From: Hennigella sp045598825
GTDB taxonomy: Bacteria; Bacillota_I; Bacilli_A; Mycoplasmatales; Mycoplasmoidaceae
Direction of reading: 5' to 3'
DNA length: 64,000 nucleotides
Assembly (NCBI GenBank): GCA_045598825.1
Contig: JAZRUX010000012.1
Coordinates: forward strand, 1-64,000
Of the stretch, positions 1 to 10,845 are shown piece after piece. Position numbers and translations under genes: made by a program. The notes beneath the pieces were generated by a model. That model had not been told where the DNA came from, made no database searches, and saw only the letters and a program-made list of their open reading frames with translations. Every line of letters starts with the position of its first letter. Position 1 is the stretch's first letter.

Positions 1-114
1 AATATTAGTCAATATGAAGTTAATGAAGCTTGCAATCAAATAAATAATATATATCGTGGAATTTTACAATACAAAACTGCAAACGAGGTTTATAATAAAA
101 ATATCCAAAATTAA
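1..114 (+). CDS. IS30-family transposase, C-terminal end (partial)
   Basis: An open frame runs from the window edge to a TAA at 112-114 and gives 37 residues. The tail contains INN-x5-ILQYKTANEVY, which matches the IS30 transposase C-terminus (usually LNNRPRKxLxYKTPxEVF) that follows the DDE catalytic core. The catalytic part lies upstream of the window. The Pro-Arg-Lys part of the motif is altered (IYRG), so the copy may be decayed or divergent. It could belong to another DDE integrase family with the same tail. Confidence 0.55.
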   Translation, partial: NISQYEVNEACNQINNIYRGILQYKTANEVYNKNIQN

Positions 115-175
115 TCTGGGAACTTTACTTTACACTTGAGAGGTTAGATGCATTGTAAAACAATTTAATGAAACT
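1..175 (+). mobile_element. Right end of an IS30-like insertion sequence (partial)
   Basis: The window opens inside a transposase reading frame. About 30 bases after its stop lies a stretch (142-175) whose reverse complement begins GTTTCATTAAATTG, resembling the terminal inverted repeat of IS30-family elements. The left end is outside the window, so the repeat cannot be paired here. Assignment rests on the transposase tail plus this terminus. Confidence 0.45.
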
Positions 176-211
176 TCATTTTTTTTCCATATAATGGGCA
201 AAAGGAAAATT

Positions 212-790
212 ATGAAGAAAATACATATGTTAGCACCAATGATTAGTTTAGGTGCGTTTGGAACTGGTCTTGTTAGCATGACTGCTTGTACAGCAGCCAA
301 TACTTTCAATTTAACCAAAGAAAATAAAGAACTTGTTTATACACATTCAAGTCAACCATTTACTGGTTTAGTTCAAAAATCTGTTTCATTGAAAAAGGGT
401 ACTGAATATACCGTAGTTGCCAATATGAATGGTTTTTGAGATAAAAGAGAAATAACTGATAATTATGAGGCATGATTTATTGTTACTAACTATATTGATT
501 CAGAACATGTGGAGGAACAAGTAAATCAACAAATGATATTTGCAACTGTTTATTGCAATGATAAAGTGTTGAAAATGGTTCCTTATGAGGAATGAAGTGA
601 ACCATATTTTGGGCCAAATGAATATTCTTTTAGAACAGATCGTGATGAACATGATAATATTTATTCAAAAGTTTACATCACTAAAGGAACAATTAAAACA
701 ACTGATGTAATTACAATTAAATTTAAATTAACTAATAGTACCAGCAAACCTAATCATATTGTTTTTTGTGAAGCGAATGAGGGCAAATAA
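212..790 (+). CDS. Surface lipoprotein, paralogous domain family
   Basis: A 192-residue predicted lipoprotein. The N-terminus (MKKIHMLAPMISLG...SMTAC) is a mycoplasma-type signal peptide with a lipobox Cys near residue 26. Three in-frame TGA codons are read as Trp. The start at 212 is chosen over 194 because AGGA lies about six bases upstream. The mature part contains the segment SLKKGTEYTVVAN, shared with the lipoproteins at 793, 14884 and 17216, so this is one of several paralogues. Only two bases separate it from the next lipoprotein gene, so they are probably co-transcribed. The function is unknown; it should sit on the outer membrane face. Confidence 0.85.
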
Positions 791-792
791 TT

Positions 793-1374
793 ATGAATAA
801 GATTAAATTTTTAACTCCAATTATAAGCTTAGGTGTTGTTGCAACTGGATTAAGTGTTGCAACAAGTTGTGATGATGATTCAACAACAATAAATCTTGAT
901 AAATATGGAATTGTCTCATTTGGTGAAGCTTCACACAATTGTGCATTTAGAGAATTTGTATCATTAAAAGCAGAGACGGAATATACTGCAATTATTGATT
1001 TAAGTCTTATCTATCCAATAAGCAAAACAACAGAAAGTGAAATTTTAAATCATGAATTAACTTTTAACATTTCTAACCAATTAGATGATCACGATGAGCA
1101 ACAGTTAGAAGGTTGTGATATTGAAGACCCACAGATTTGGTTCGATGGCAATAGATTAGAGCAAGTTGAAACCGAAGAAGAGTTAGAAAGTAATCCTTGT
1201 TGTTTTTATATCAAAAAACCACCAAAGGAAAATTCTTCAGGTCCTACTGCGTTATGAATTAGTAATGGAACAACAGAAACTGGCAATGAAATAGTAAAAA
1301 TTCAATTTAAAGTTAATAAAAACGTTACTGATTTCTTTGTGAAATTTTGAAACACTGTTGATGTATCGCTTTAG
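793..1374 (+). CDS. Surface lipoprotein, paralogous domain family
   Basis: A 193-residue predicted lipoprotein, second of a tandem pair. Its signal peptide (MNKIKFLTPIISLG...VATSC) has a clear lipobox, with Cys at about residue 26. The mature segment VSLKAETEYTAIIDL matches the equivalent segment of the 212 gene. The mature protein is acidic, rich in Asp and Glu. Two TGA codons near the end read as Trp, and the stop is TAG. It is followed by a convergent terminator facing gpmI. The function is unknown. Confidence 0.85.
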
Positions 1375-1398
1375 AAATTTGCAGATAAATTCTGCATT

Positions 1399-1424
1399 AA
1401 AAAAAGAGGATTCCCTCTTTTTTT
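1399..1424. terminator. Bidirectional terminator (lipoprotein pair / gpmI)
   Basis: An A-rich arm, AAAAAGAGG, a four-base loop and CCTCTTTTTT form a hairpin flanked by A and T runs. It can end both the plus-strand lipoprotein transcript and the minus-strand gpmI transcript. Confidence 0.8.
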
Positions 1425-1427
1425 CTT

Positions 1428-2936
1428 TTAACATAATGGACGTTTATCCATTTCTTTTGGTGATTTAATACCTAATGTTTTAAGCACAGTTGGTGCAATA
1501 TTGTATAAGGCGCCATCATTTAAGAACAAACGTTTATCAGTACTAATAAAAAAGACTGGAGCAATTGAATGGGAAGTAATTGGTTTTTCTTTATTGTCTA
1601 ACATTGCATCACAATTACCATGATCTGATGTAATGAATAATGTCATACCAATTTCTTCAGCTTTTTCAATTACTTTAGCTAAGCATTGATCAACAGTTTC
1701 TACTGCTTTAATTGTTTCATTTAACTTACCAGTATGACCAACCATATCACAGTTAGCATAATTACAAATAACTAAATCATATTGATCCATTACTTGTAAT
1801 AACTTATTAGTTATTTCGTGAGCTGACATTTCTGGTTTTAGATCATATGTTGGTACCTTTGGTGAAGGAATCATGATCCGATCAGCATTTTTTAATTTGA
1901 CTTCTTTACCACCATCTAAAAAGAATGTTACATGAGCATATTTCTCTGTTTCAGCTATTCGTAATTGTTTTAATCCAGCATCAGCAACAACTTGTCCTAA
2001 TGTATTAGGATATGTTTTTGGTGGATAGATAATGATATCACTATCAATACCATCATATTTCACCATTGTCACTAATGTTAAGTTTAAATCTCATAATGGT
2101 GATGTTTCTTTATATAGGTTTGATTTCTTAAACATATGAGCTAATTGTCGCACACGATCTTGACGGAAGTTAATGATAATCACAACATCGTTCTTTTCAA
2201 TTTTTGTATCAGGAGCAAATCTATCATATGCTGGAGTAACAAATTCGTCTGTATGTTGTTCTTGCCCATATTCCATTGCTAAATATGTTTCAATATTTTC
2301 AAATGATGGCCCTTTATGTAATAAAGCATCAACCGTTTTTCTTGTTCGGTCTCAATTGTTATCACGGTCCATTGCATAATAACGACCGCTAATTGTACCA
2401 ATCTTGATTGTTTCACCAAAGAATGCATCAATATTTTGCAGTTCTTTAATATCGTAAGCAATACTACCGATTTCACAATCACGTCCATCCGAAATAATGT
2501 GGGCAACAGTTTTAATTTGTTTTGAACCACATTCATTTAAGATTCTTTGCATGTGGGTTAAATTACTATGAACGCCACCGTAGGATGTTAGTCCAATAAC
2601 ATGGATTTTAGACCGATTTGCTCGAGCTGCTAATAAAGCTTTACGGAAGTTTGGATTGTAAATAAATTGTGAATTTTCAATATCATTATTAATTCTCACT
2701 AATTCTGATTCTATTGTTCGGCCACAACCAATATTTAAGTGACCAATTTCACTATTTCCTGGTTGACCATTTGGCAAACCAACAGCAAAACCACTTGCTT
2801 GTAATAATGAATGAGGGTACTCATTTAGTAATTTATCAAATGTTGGTTTTCTTGCTAAAGCAAAGGCGTTGCCTTTAAGCTCATCGCTCATGCCAAGACC
2901 ATCAACTATTATTAATCCTACTTTTTGCTTACTCAT
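1428..2936 (-). CDS. gpmI: 2,3-bisphosphoglycerate-independent phosphoglycerate mutase
   Basis: Glycolytic enzyme that interconverts 3- and 2-phosphoglycerate with two Mn ions. The 502 residues match the family length (about 510). Asp12 (VDG) and the phosphoserine nucleophile Ser62 in PGNSEIGH are present, and the C-terminal part keeps the TSDHGNCD metal motif. Several TGA codons are read as Trp. The start overlaps the end of tpiA by 19 bases, so gpmI is translationally coupled to it. The gene ends at a convergent terminator. Confidence 0.97.
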
Positions 2937-3691
2937 TGTTTAATTTCCTTTAGTATTGTGCTAAATTTATTTGGATCAAGACTAGCTCCACCAATTAAAG
3001 TTCCATCAACATTTGGTAATGAAATAATTTCTAATGCATTACCTTCGTTTACAGAACCACCATATAAGATTGGTAGTCGGTTAGCTACATTAACGTTAAA
3101 CAATTTTTTTATTGTTAAACGAATAAACTCACATAATTCACTAATCTCTTTTAGTGTTGGGGTTTGGCCTGAACCAATTGCTCATAATGGCTCATATGCA
3201 ATAATGCATTTCGTTGCATCCTTAGGACGAACTGAATTAAAAATTGTTGTTAATTGTTTTGTTAAAACTTGTTTAGTTTGATTGTTTTCATATTGCTTTA
3301 ACGTTTCTCCAATACATATTACAGGTGTAATATTGTGCGATAAGCAAGTTAAAACCTTAGCATTAACCATTGCATCAGTACAACCTAAATATTGTCTAGT
3401 CTCAGAGTGACCGACAATGACATGTTTAACGCTAAGATCTTTTAATGTATAGCAACTAGTTTGTCCAGTGTAACTACCTTGTATTTTCTCACTGACATCT
3501 TGTGCCATAATAATAGTTTGTCCTTTTTTTAGATTTACTGCATGAGCTAAACCTAAATGTGTTGGAGCAAAACCATAAACTATTTTTTCACTACGAATAA
3601 CAAGTTTATTGAAATAAACAAAGAACTTGGCAATTTCAGACAAGTTTTTGTTTAATTTTCAATTTCCTAAAATATATTTTTTTCTAAGCAT
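2918..3691 (-). CDS. tpiA: Triosephosphate isomerase
   Basis: Interconverts dihydroxyacetone phosphate and glyceraldehyde 3-phosphate. The 257 residues are the usual size. Catalytic Lys12 (GNWKLNK), His95 (VGHSETR) and Glu167 (IAYEPLW) are all visible, as is the GGSVN phosphate loop. The start at 3691 is required to include GNWKLNK. The end is odd: the TGA that overlaps the gpmI ATG is read as Trp here, adding Trp-Val-Ser-Lys-Lys before a TAG. It lies one base after pgm's stop (3693), inside one run. Confidence 0.96.
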
Positions 3692-3692
3692 A

Positions 3693-5408
3693 TTACTTTT
3701 TGTAATCAAAACCTTTTAAAATTTGTCTTTCAATTTTTGATATGTTCATAACTGCAGCAGCTTTTAGTTGACCACTCATTTCATTATTGAAACAAATATA
3801 AACTTTGAATTTAGGTTCTGTACCAGAAATTCTAAATTTTATTCAAGAATCATTATTTAGTGTTCAAACAACACAATCTGATTCCTTTTCATATCAAATC
3901 TTTTGAATTTCATAGTCAAAGATTTTTTTGTCTTTTCAGTGACGTGCTCTGAACATCATCTTGTTAGCATCCTTCTCTCAGTTTGCTGACTTGATAGTGT
4001 AACTATATGTGTGACTAAATGTTGGACCATATATGTCATAAATACGGTCATATAAATAGTCATGCAAGTCTGGGAAGTATGCATTACCCTTATTAAAGAT
4101 TTCAAGGGCTAATAATACAGCACCAAATGAGTCTTTATCACGACATACATTGTGAACTAAGGCACCAATTGCTTCTTCAAAGCCTAAAACAAATTGATAT
4201 TTCTTTGGTAAGTTATCAATTGTGTTAGCCATTCATTTAAATCCTGTTTTTGTTCTTAGGATTTCACAATTGTATTTTTCAGCAATTCTATCAATATAGT
4301 TTGTTGAGACATGAGTTGAAATGATTAATGGGGTTTTATCACCAAATTTCTTTCTAGTTAGAATATAGTGACTGAAAATAATTCCCATTTCATTACCATT
4401 AAGGATTCTTCAACGATTAGTTTTCTTAAAGCCCATTGCCATACGATCACCATCGGGGTCACAGGCAATAACGATTGTTGATTTCTTTTCATTAGCAAAT
4501 TTAACAACATCATCAAATGAATGTTCGTCTTCTGGGTTTGAAATTGGACAATCTTCAAAGTTTCCTGAGATTTTTTCATGTTTAGGATAAACATAAACAT
4601 TTTTAAAACCAATACTCTTTAAAAATCTTGGCATTAATTCACTTGTTGTTCCATGAAAGCCAGTAAAAACAATTGGGAATTTTTTAATTGGTGCATTAGG
4701 CATCAATACACGACGGTCAATAACTGTTGCTTTAATCACTTCATCAAAGAAGTTATCAACTAATGAATCATATTTAATGTAAGAAATATTTGCTTTAGCT
4801 TTTGATTTAGATTTTAAGTAACGTTTCAAATCAAGGATTACTTTACTTGATGGCATATTCTTAATGATGATATTTGCTTCATCAGGAAGAATTTGTGCTC
4901 CAAGTTTGTTGTAAGCTTTAAATCCGTTGTCTTCTTTTGGATTATGACTAGCAGTAATGTTAACTCCACCCTGTAAGTGATATTTTCTTATGGCATAAGA
5001 CAAAATAGGGGTTGGAATCAATTTATTGTCTTGCATTAAGTAAACATCAACACCCATTGCTTTTGCAACGTTTGCACATTCAAGAGCAAACTCAGCTGAA
5101 TTATTACGGTTATCATGACCAATAACAATTGCTGGACGACGGTGTGATACTGATTGAACATATTTGCAATAACCAATCATCATTTGTTGATAAGTAAATT
5201 TGTTCATATAGTGTGGGCCTGGTCCCATCTTTGCACGAACACCAGCAGTGCCAAAAGATAATGACTTATTAGCAAAAGCAATTCTTTGTTCCTTTTTAGT
5301 CATATTGCTTAATTGCGTTTTTAATTCTGTAGGAACTTGACGTGCTTTTAATCAAGTTTGTGGTTTAGATGCATCAAGTGGTGCTCTTTCTTTTCTTACT
5401 TTTTTCAT
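3693..5408 (-). CDS. Phosphohexomutase family protein (phosphopentomutase/phosphoglucomutase)
   Basis: A 571-residue alpha-D-phosphohexomutase. Visible are the phosphoserine loop TASHNPKEDNG (Ser154), the metal loop DPDGDR (Asp317/319/321) and the sugar-binding GFEEAIG. Length and domain order fit the PGM2/ManB-like group of mycoplasmas. The neighbours deoC and deoD degrade nucleosides, so ribose-1-phosphate or deoxyribose-1-phosphate isomerisation is likely in addition to, or instead of, glucose-1-phosphate/glucose-6-phosphate conversion. The start at 5408 has a good AGGAGA ribosome site. Substrate preference cannot be read from sequence. Confidence 0.92.
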
Positions 5409-5451
5409 ATATCTCCTAATTGTTTTATGTATGGGCATTGATGCCCATTTA

Positions 5452-6102
5452 TTATTTGCTTGTTACAAGCATAATTCCTTTGCTTGTTCCTAAACGATTT
5501 GCTCCAGCATTAATCATATTAATAGCATCTACTTTTGATCGAATACCACCAGCAGCTTTAATTTGAACTTTTGGATCAACATATTTTTTCATTAAAGCAA
5601 CATCTTCGACAGTTGATCCACTTGTTGAAAAACCAGTTGATGTCTTAATAAAGTCAGCGTTAGCTTTAGAAACGCAAGCACAAGCGTTGATTTTATCTTG
5701 TTGTGATAGTAAACATGTTTCAATAATAACTTTTACAATAGCATTGTGTTCATGACATGCTTTTGTTATTTGTTCAATTTCATTTGTGACATAGTCAAGT
5801 TTATTGTCTTTTAAAGCAGCAATATTTAAAACCATATCTATTTCACATGCACCTTTTTTACAAGCATCAATTGCTTCAGCACATTTAGTTTCAACTGTCA
5901 TTTGCCCTAATGGAAAACCAATAACCGTACATACTTTAACAGATGTATCGGTTAATAGTTTTTTGCATAAAGGAATGTAATAAGGGTTGACACAAACCGA
6001 AGCAAATTTATATTGTTTTGCCTCAGCACACAATTTATTGATATCACTTTCAGTTGCATCCGCTTTTAATAGCGTATGGTCAATGTACTTATTTAATTCC
6101 AT
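5452..6102 (-). CDS. deoC: Deoxyribose-phosphate aldolase
   Basis: Splits 2-deoxyribose 5-phosphate into glyceraldehyde 3-phosphate and acetaldehyde. It has 216 residues, a class I aldolase TIM barrel, with the Schiff-base Lys153 in FIKTSTGFST and the acidic partner in CEIDMVLN. The AAGGIRS phosphate-binding segment is near the C-terminus. It starts two bases downstream of the deoD stop, in a deoD-deoC-pgm order, which gives a complete route from purine deoxynucleosides into glycolysis. Confidence 0.96.
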   Translation of the reverse strand: MELNKYIDHTLLKADATESDINKLCAEAKQYKFASVCVNPYYIPLCKKLLTDTSVKVCTVIGFPLGQMTVETKCAEAIDACKKGACEIDMVLNIAALKDNKLDYVTNEIEQITKACHEHNAIVKVIIETCLLSQQDKINACACVSKANADFIKTSTGFSTSGSTVEDVALMKKYVDPKVQIKAAGGIRSKVDAINMINAGANRLGTSKGIMLVTSK

Positions 6103-6104
6103 AA

Positions 6105-6839
6105 TTAAACCTTTTCTCTAATAATTGACTCAAGAGCAAGTTGCACCATTTCATCAAATGTTGTTGCACGAGCTTGTGGTGTCATAGCTTCTTTTGATTC
6201 AATATTATCACTGACAGTTAACAAGCATGCCACATGGCCTTTGTGTGTCTTGCCTTCAAGAAATAGACCAAATCCTTCCATTTCCATTACTGATGAACCA
6301 GTTAATCTAAATGTTTCTTCAACCGTTGCTTGACTATAAAAGAATGTTGTTGATACAGTATCATGCAAACGATATGCAATACCAAGTTCTTTTGCTGTTT
6401 TTGCAATTAGCTTGTTAGATTCTGGAGTTGGATAAAAACGGTTTGGTGCATCAGGTTTAGTCTTTGTTCAATGATTAATTGGAACATCTGATCAAGATGA
6501 TTTAGACAAAATAACATCACCTAAATGGCACTTAGTTTTATTGGTTACGCCACAACTACCAACACGATAAATTGCTTTTGCACCATAGAATGAAAATAAT
6601 TCATGAACGTAAATACAAATTGATGGTATTCCCATACCATGAGCCATAACTGTTACTGGTACTTTCTTATATGTGCCAGTAAAAGCTAACATACCACGAA
6701 CATCATTAACTAATTTTGGATTTTTTAAATATTTTTTTGCAATTCATTCAGCACGTTTAGGATCACCAGGCATAATAATACGCTTTGCGATTTGGCCTCT
6801 GTGTGCTCCAATGTGTGGGGTAGAGTTTGATAATGCCAT
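6105..6839 (-). CDS. deoD: Purine-nucleoside phosphorylase
   Basis: Phosphorolyses purine (deoxy)nucleosides to base plus (deoxy)ribose 1-phosphate. The 244 residues match the hexameric DeoD type. The N-terminus has HIGAHRGQIA and MPGDPKRAEW, and the active-site segments RVGSCG and MEMEG are visible. Two TGA codons are read as Trp. The ATG lies one base past the dagK stop, and deoC follows after two bases, so dagK-deoD-deoC form a tight run. Confidence 0.95.
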
Positions 6840-6840
6840 T

Positions 6841-7746
6841 TTAATTACCTGCTATGACTAATAACTTTAATTTATGTGGAATAACTTTAACATTGATTTT
6901 GTTTTGATGTTCAAGTAAAAAACCATCAAATTCAACAGTCATATTATTACCAACAATGTCAATTTCTTTGCAATTGAATTCAGTATGATTTTTTAATTTA
7001 TCAATATTTCCTTTTTTACATGTTGATAAAACATGTAATGTTTTGATACGATTAAAATTATTTAAATATGAAACAGTAATGTAACCATCATCAACCTTAG
7101 AGTTTAATGATGTTACCATTCCTGAACCAACATGTGTTCCGTTGTTCATTGTATATCACATAGCTTTGACATGTTGTGGCGTTTGACCTTTATCAACATA
7201 AATTTCATAATCAAAGCCTTTTCAAAATAGTGCTTTTATAACTGTTGCAATCTTATATTGTGTTTCAGGTTTAAAACGTTTCATGCTGTTACGATAACCA
7301 ATCACTTCAGCAGACATACCTAAACCAACTTCGTTGATTGCACGATATTTGTCGTTAAGTAATAAGTAATCAATGATTTTTTCAGTTGGGTTGTTAATGT
7401 ATGCATCAACATATTTAACTGGGTCGTGATTTTTCATTTTCAATGCTTTTACAAAATCATTGCCTGAACCAAATGGTAAAATTCCTAATGTTGTTTTGTC
7501 AAAGTTGACAATACCATTAAGAATTTCACTTAATGTTCCATCGCCACCTAATGAAAGAATCGTTACATCTTCATTACCACTTGTTAAATCTTTAGCAATG
7601 ATTGTCGCATGACCTTCATTTTCAGTAGGGTGAACCACTAAATTTAAATTAGGTTGTGATTTAGCTCATTCTTGAATCTTGTCAAAAGCAGCTTTTGCTG
7701 TGCCTTTTCCAGCAACAGGGTTGAAAATTAAATGAACTGTTTTCAT
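6841..7746 (-). CDS. Diacylglycerol/lipid kinase family protein
   Basis: A 301-residue lipid kinase of the DagK/YegS fold. It has the N-terminal IFNPVAGKG loop and the ATP-binding LGGDGTLSE at residues 66-74, followed by the FGSGNDF segment. It probably phosphorylates diacylglycerol or a related lipid at the membrane. It is divergent from galU, and galE and a GT4 glycosyltransferase lie nearby, so a role in membrane lipid and glycolipid supply fits. The exact lipid substrate is not resolved by sequence. Confidence 0.88.
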
Positions 7747-7780
7747 ATTATTTCCCTTTTTAATTTATATTTATATATAA

Positions 7781-7790
7781 ATTATATAAT
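7781..7790. promoter_or_regulatory. Palindromic divergent -10 (dagK / galU)
   Basis: The perfect palindrome ATTATATAAT contains a TATAAT on each strand (7785-7790 plus, 7786-7781 minus). It sits midway between the divergent starts at 7746 and 7815. Both genes here also have purine-rich ribosome sites (GGAGGG before galU). Confidence 0.6.
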
Positions 7791-7814
7791 ATATAGAAAC
7801 TTGGAGGGTAAAAA

Positions 7815-8690
7815 ATGAAAAAGGTTACTAAAGCAGTTATTCCTGCTGCTGGTTTTGGTACTAGATTATTGCCTGCCACTAAGGCAATTCCTAAAGAATT
7901 ATTGCCAATAATTAATGTTCCAACATTACAATATATTGTGCAGGAAGCTGCTGATGCTGGAATCAAAGAAATTTTAATTGTTGTTTCAAAAGATAAAGCT
8001 GCAATCAAAAAACATTTTTCACCTGCCATTAAACTTGAACAAGAATTAATTGCCAAGAAAAAACTTACTCTTCTAGAGGAAGTAAAAAAATCTAACAAAA
8101 TTGCTAAGATCACATATGTTTACCAAGATAAACAACTTGGTTTAGGCCATGCCATTGGTTGTGCAAAAGCATTTGCTAATGGTGAACCTATAGCTGTTTT
8201 GCTAGGTGATGACGTGGTTGTTGCTAATGGTAAAACTGCTTTAGGTCAATGTCTTGATGCTTATAGCAAAACTGGCAGTTCAGTTGTGGGTGTTCAACCA
8301 GTTGAACGCAAACATATTAGTAAATATGGTATTGTTGCACCAACAAAAAAAGATCAAACAAAGAAAAGTGTCTTTGAAATTAATAATCTAGTTGAAAAAC
8401 CAGACCCAACTGTTGCCCCAAGCAATTTAGCAATTCTTGGTCGATATGTTTTGACTCCAGAAATCTTTAAGGCTATTGAAAATACACCAAAAGATAAATC
8501 TGGTGAAATCCAAATTACTAATGCTTTAAAGTTACTTTTAATGACACAAAAAATATATGCTTGTAACTTTAAAGGAACAAGATATGATTTAGGAAATAAA
8601 TTAGGAATGGTTAAAGCAACAATTGACTTTGCTTTAAATGATCCTGAATTAAAAGAAGATGTAATAAAATTTATTAAAGGAAAGAAATAA
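7815..8690 (+). CDS. galU: UTP-glucose-1-phosphate uridylyltransferase
   Basis: Makes UDP-glucose from glucose 1-phosphate and UTP. The 291 residues are the usual size. The nucleotidyltransferase signature PAAGFGTRLLPATK is at residues 9-22, LGDDVV is the metal-binding segment, and VEKPDP is conserved. A strong GGAGGG ribosome site precedes the ATG. The stop overlaps the galE start by one base (TAATG), so the two are coupled and together supply UDP-glucose and UDP-galactose for glycolipids. Confidence 0.96.
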   Translation: MKKVTKAVIPAAGFGTRLLPATKAIPKELLPIINVPTLQYIVQEAADAGIKEILIVVSKDKAAIKKHFSPAIKLEQELIAKKKLTLLEEVKKSNKIAKITYVYQDKQLGLGHAIGCAKAFANGEPIAVLLGDDVVVANGKTALGQCLDAYSKTGSSVVGVQPVERKHISKYGIVAPTKKDQTKKSVFEINNLVEKPDPTVAPSNLAILGRYVLTPEIFKAIENTPKDKSGEIQITNALKLLLMTQKIYACNFKGTRYDLGNKLGMVKATIDFALNDPELKEDVIKFIKGKK

Positions 8691-9658
8691 TGACAATATT
8701 AAATATTGGTGGTGCTGGCTTTATTGGATCAGTTGCAACGGAATTATTTATAGAAGAAGGTCATAAAGTAATTGTGCTTGATGACCTATCAACTGGTTTT
8801 AAAAAATTAGTTCACCCAAAAGCTAAATTTGTTAAGGGTTCAATGTTAGATTACAAATTGCTAACTAAAATCTTTAAAGAACATAAAATTGATGTTGTTG
8901 CTTTATATGCGGCAAAAATTGTTGTTCCTGAATCAGTTGAAAAACCAGCCGAATATTATTTAACTAATGTTGGTGGCACTGCTACTGTTTTAAAAGCAAT
9001 GTGTGAAAATAATGTTAAAAACATTATCTTTGCAAGTTCAGCAGCAGTTTATGGTGACTGCAAAAAAATCCCTGTTGATGAATCATCACCAACAACTCCA
9101 TGCAATCCATATGGTTGAAGTAAATTAATGTGTGAACAACTATTAATTGATGCAAATAAAGCTTATGGCATTAATTTCATTAGCTACCGTTTCTTTAATG
9201 TTGCTGGAGCAAGTCAGAGTGGCAAATATGGAATGTTAAAAACAAAACCATCATTACTTATCCCAGCAATTAATGATTGTGTTTTGCATCACAAAACTGC
9301 ATTTATCTTTGGAAATAAGTACAAAACAAAAGATGGAACTTGTTTAAGAGACTATATTCATGTGTCTGACTTAGCCAACGCTGCTTTAATTGGTATCAAC
9401 CAATTAAAAAACAATAAATCAGGTATTTATTGTTTGAGTTCTAATAGTGGATATACAGTATTAGAAGTTGTTAAATCTGTCCAAAAATATATTGATAAAA
9501 ATTTAAAATATATTTTCAAACCAAATCGTGCTGGTGACCCAGCAAAACTAATTGCTTCTAACAAGAATGCAATTAAACAATTAGGTTGAAAAGTTAAATA
9601 TAGTCTAAAGGACATGATTGTTTCTGACTATAAGTTTAGAAAAGCAAACATAAAATAA
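8690..9658 (+). CDS. galE: UDP-glucose 4-epimerase
   Basis: Interconverts UDP-glucose and UDP-galactose with bound NAD. The 322-residue short-chain dehydrogenase-type protein has an N-terminal Rossmann loop GGAGFIGS, a SSAAVYG segment and the catalytic Tyr141-x3-Lys145. Two TGA codons read as Trp, one of them directly after that Tyr-Gly. It is translationally coupled to galU and ends at a strong bidirectional terminator. UDP-hexose 4-epimerase is the most likely activity; specificity for N-acetyl sugars cannot be excluded. Confidence 0.94.
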
Positions 9659-9683
9659 AGAGGTTTTCCTCTTTATTTTTTTG
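9653..9683. terminator. Bidirectional terminator (galE / GT4)
   Basis: AAATAAAGAGG, a four-base loop and CCTCTTTATTT form a long stem that overlaps the galE stop. It lies between convergent galE and the glycosyltransferase and can serve both. Confidence 0.85.
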
Positions 9684-10809
9684 TTACATCAATTAGCATT
9701 TTTTCTAGTGCCACCATGCATTTTTCTAAATCAAAATCTTTACCACGAACTAAATTTTCATTTTGAATTTGGTCTTTTATTTCAGGATGTTCAATCCAAA
9801 AATCAATGTTCTTTGCTAAGTCTTGTGCGTTTTGTGCTCGGAAAATACATCGTTCATCAATCTCAAATGTTTTTGGTGCAGAAATCTTTGCATCAGAAAC
9901 AATAACTAATTTACCACAAGTCATTGCCTCAAGAACACAAATACCTTCAGTTTCAATAATTGCTGGATGAACAACCATATCACAATAATTTAATACTTCA
10001 ATTAATTCCTTATGTGAGAATCGTTTAAACAATGGACGGTTAGGCATATATTGTGATAATTCACGATATTGTTTTTCTCTTTGGCCTTGACCGGCAAAAA
10101 TAATTTGAATCTTTTCAAGGTACTTAGAATATTTAATTGCTTCAATTAATGTTTTTTGTGATTTTTCTGGTGAAAAACGACCACAACATAAAATGACTAT
10201 TTTATCTTTAAAATTTGATGGTTTTTCTACTTCAGCTTTTTTAACTAATGGATCAACACCATTAGATATAACATATGGTTTGATGTTTCTTGCTTTTGGA
10301 TTATGAACATAGAAAACATCACGAACAAACGATGTTGGATAGTGAATTGCTTGCGCTTTCTTATAAACTTCATTTCATCAATATTTGTATAAGAATGCGT
10401 TAGCGGCTTTAACTTTTGAAATATTAATATAGAATGTTAAATGTTCAGGCAAGATGTGCATTGCTGCAGTGATTGGAATGTGGTGTTTCTTTGCACATTT
10501 AATGGCAGCTATTCCTAAAGCAAATGGTTCAAAAACATGGATAACATCTGCACCAACAATAGCTTTTTCAACAATACGTTTATCAGGCTTAGCCAATTGG
10601 AATCCTGTTGATTTAACAAATCTACCAATTGCTCCAGGGAATTGTTTTGTTCCCACCACATAGTGGTTTGGCAGGTCTTTTTTTGTTTCATCACAACATA
10701 ATATTTTTACTTCATGATTCTTTTGCAAATGACGGATAAAATTCATGGTAGCAATAGTTGTACCATTGTCTTCTTTTCCTAAGATGTCACAAACAACTGT
10801 AATTTTCAT
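9673..10809 (-). CDS. GT4-family glycosyltransferase (glycolipid synthesis, inferred)
   Basis: A 378-residue retaining GT-B glycosyltransferase. The C-terminal domain carries CCGRFSPEKS and the GT4 E-x7-E motif (ETEGICVLEA), which binds the nucleotide sugar. The N-terminus (MKITVVCDILGKEDNGTT) resembles mycoplasma diacylglycerol glucosyl/galactosyltransferases. The neighbours galU, galE and dagK supply UDP-hexoses and diacylglycerol, so transfer of glucose or galactose to diacylglycerol at the membrane is the natural reading. The acceptor is inferred from context. Confidence 0.85.
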
Positions 10810-10845
10810 GTTTTGTATTATATGAAAATATTCATATTTTCATAT

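Noticed and set aside
194..211. Upstream start at 194 for the first lipoprotein
   Set aside because: It would place charged residues and the AGGA ribosome site inside the coding region; the 212 start gives a normal signal peptide.
1428..2936. gpmI and many other genes look broken into two or three pieces
   Set aside because: The breaks are all TGA codons at positions where Trp is expected; with UGA as Trp and tRNA-Trp(UCA) present the genes are intact.
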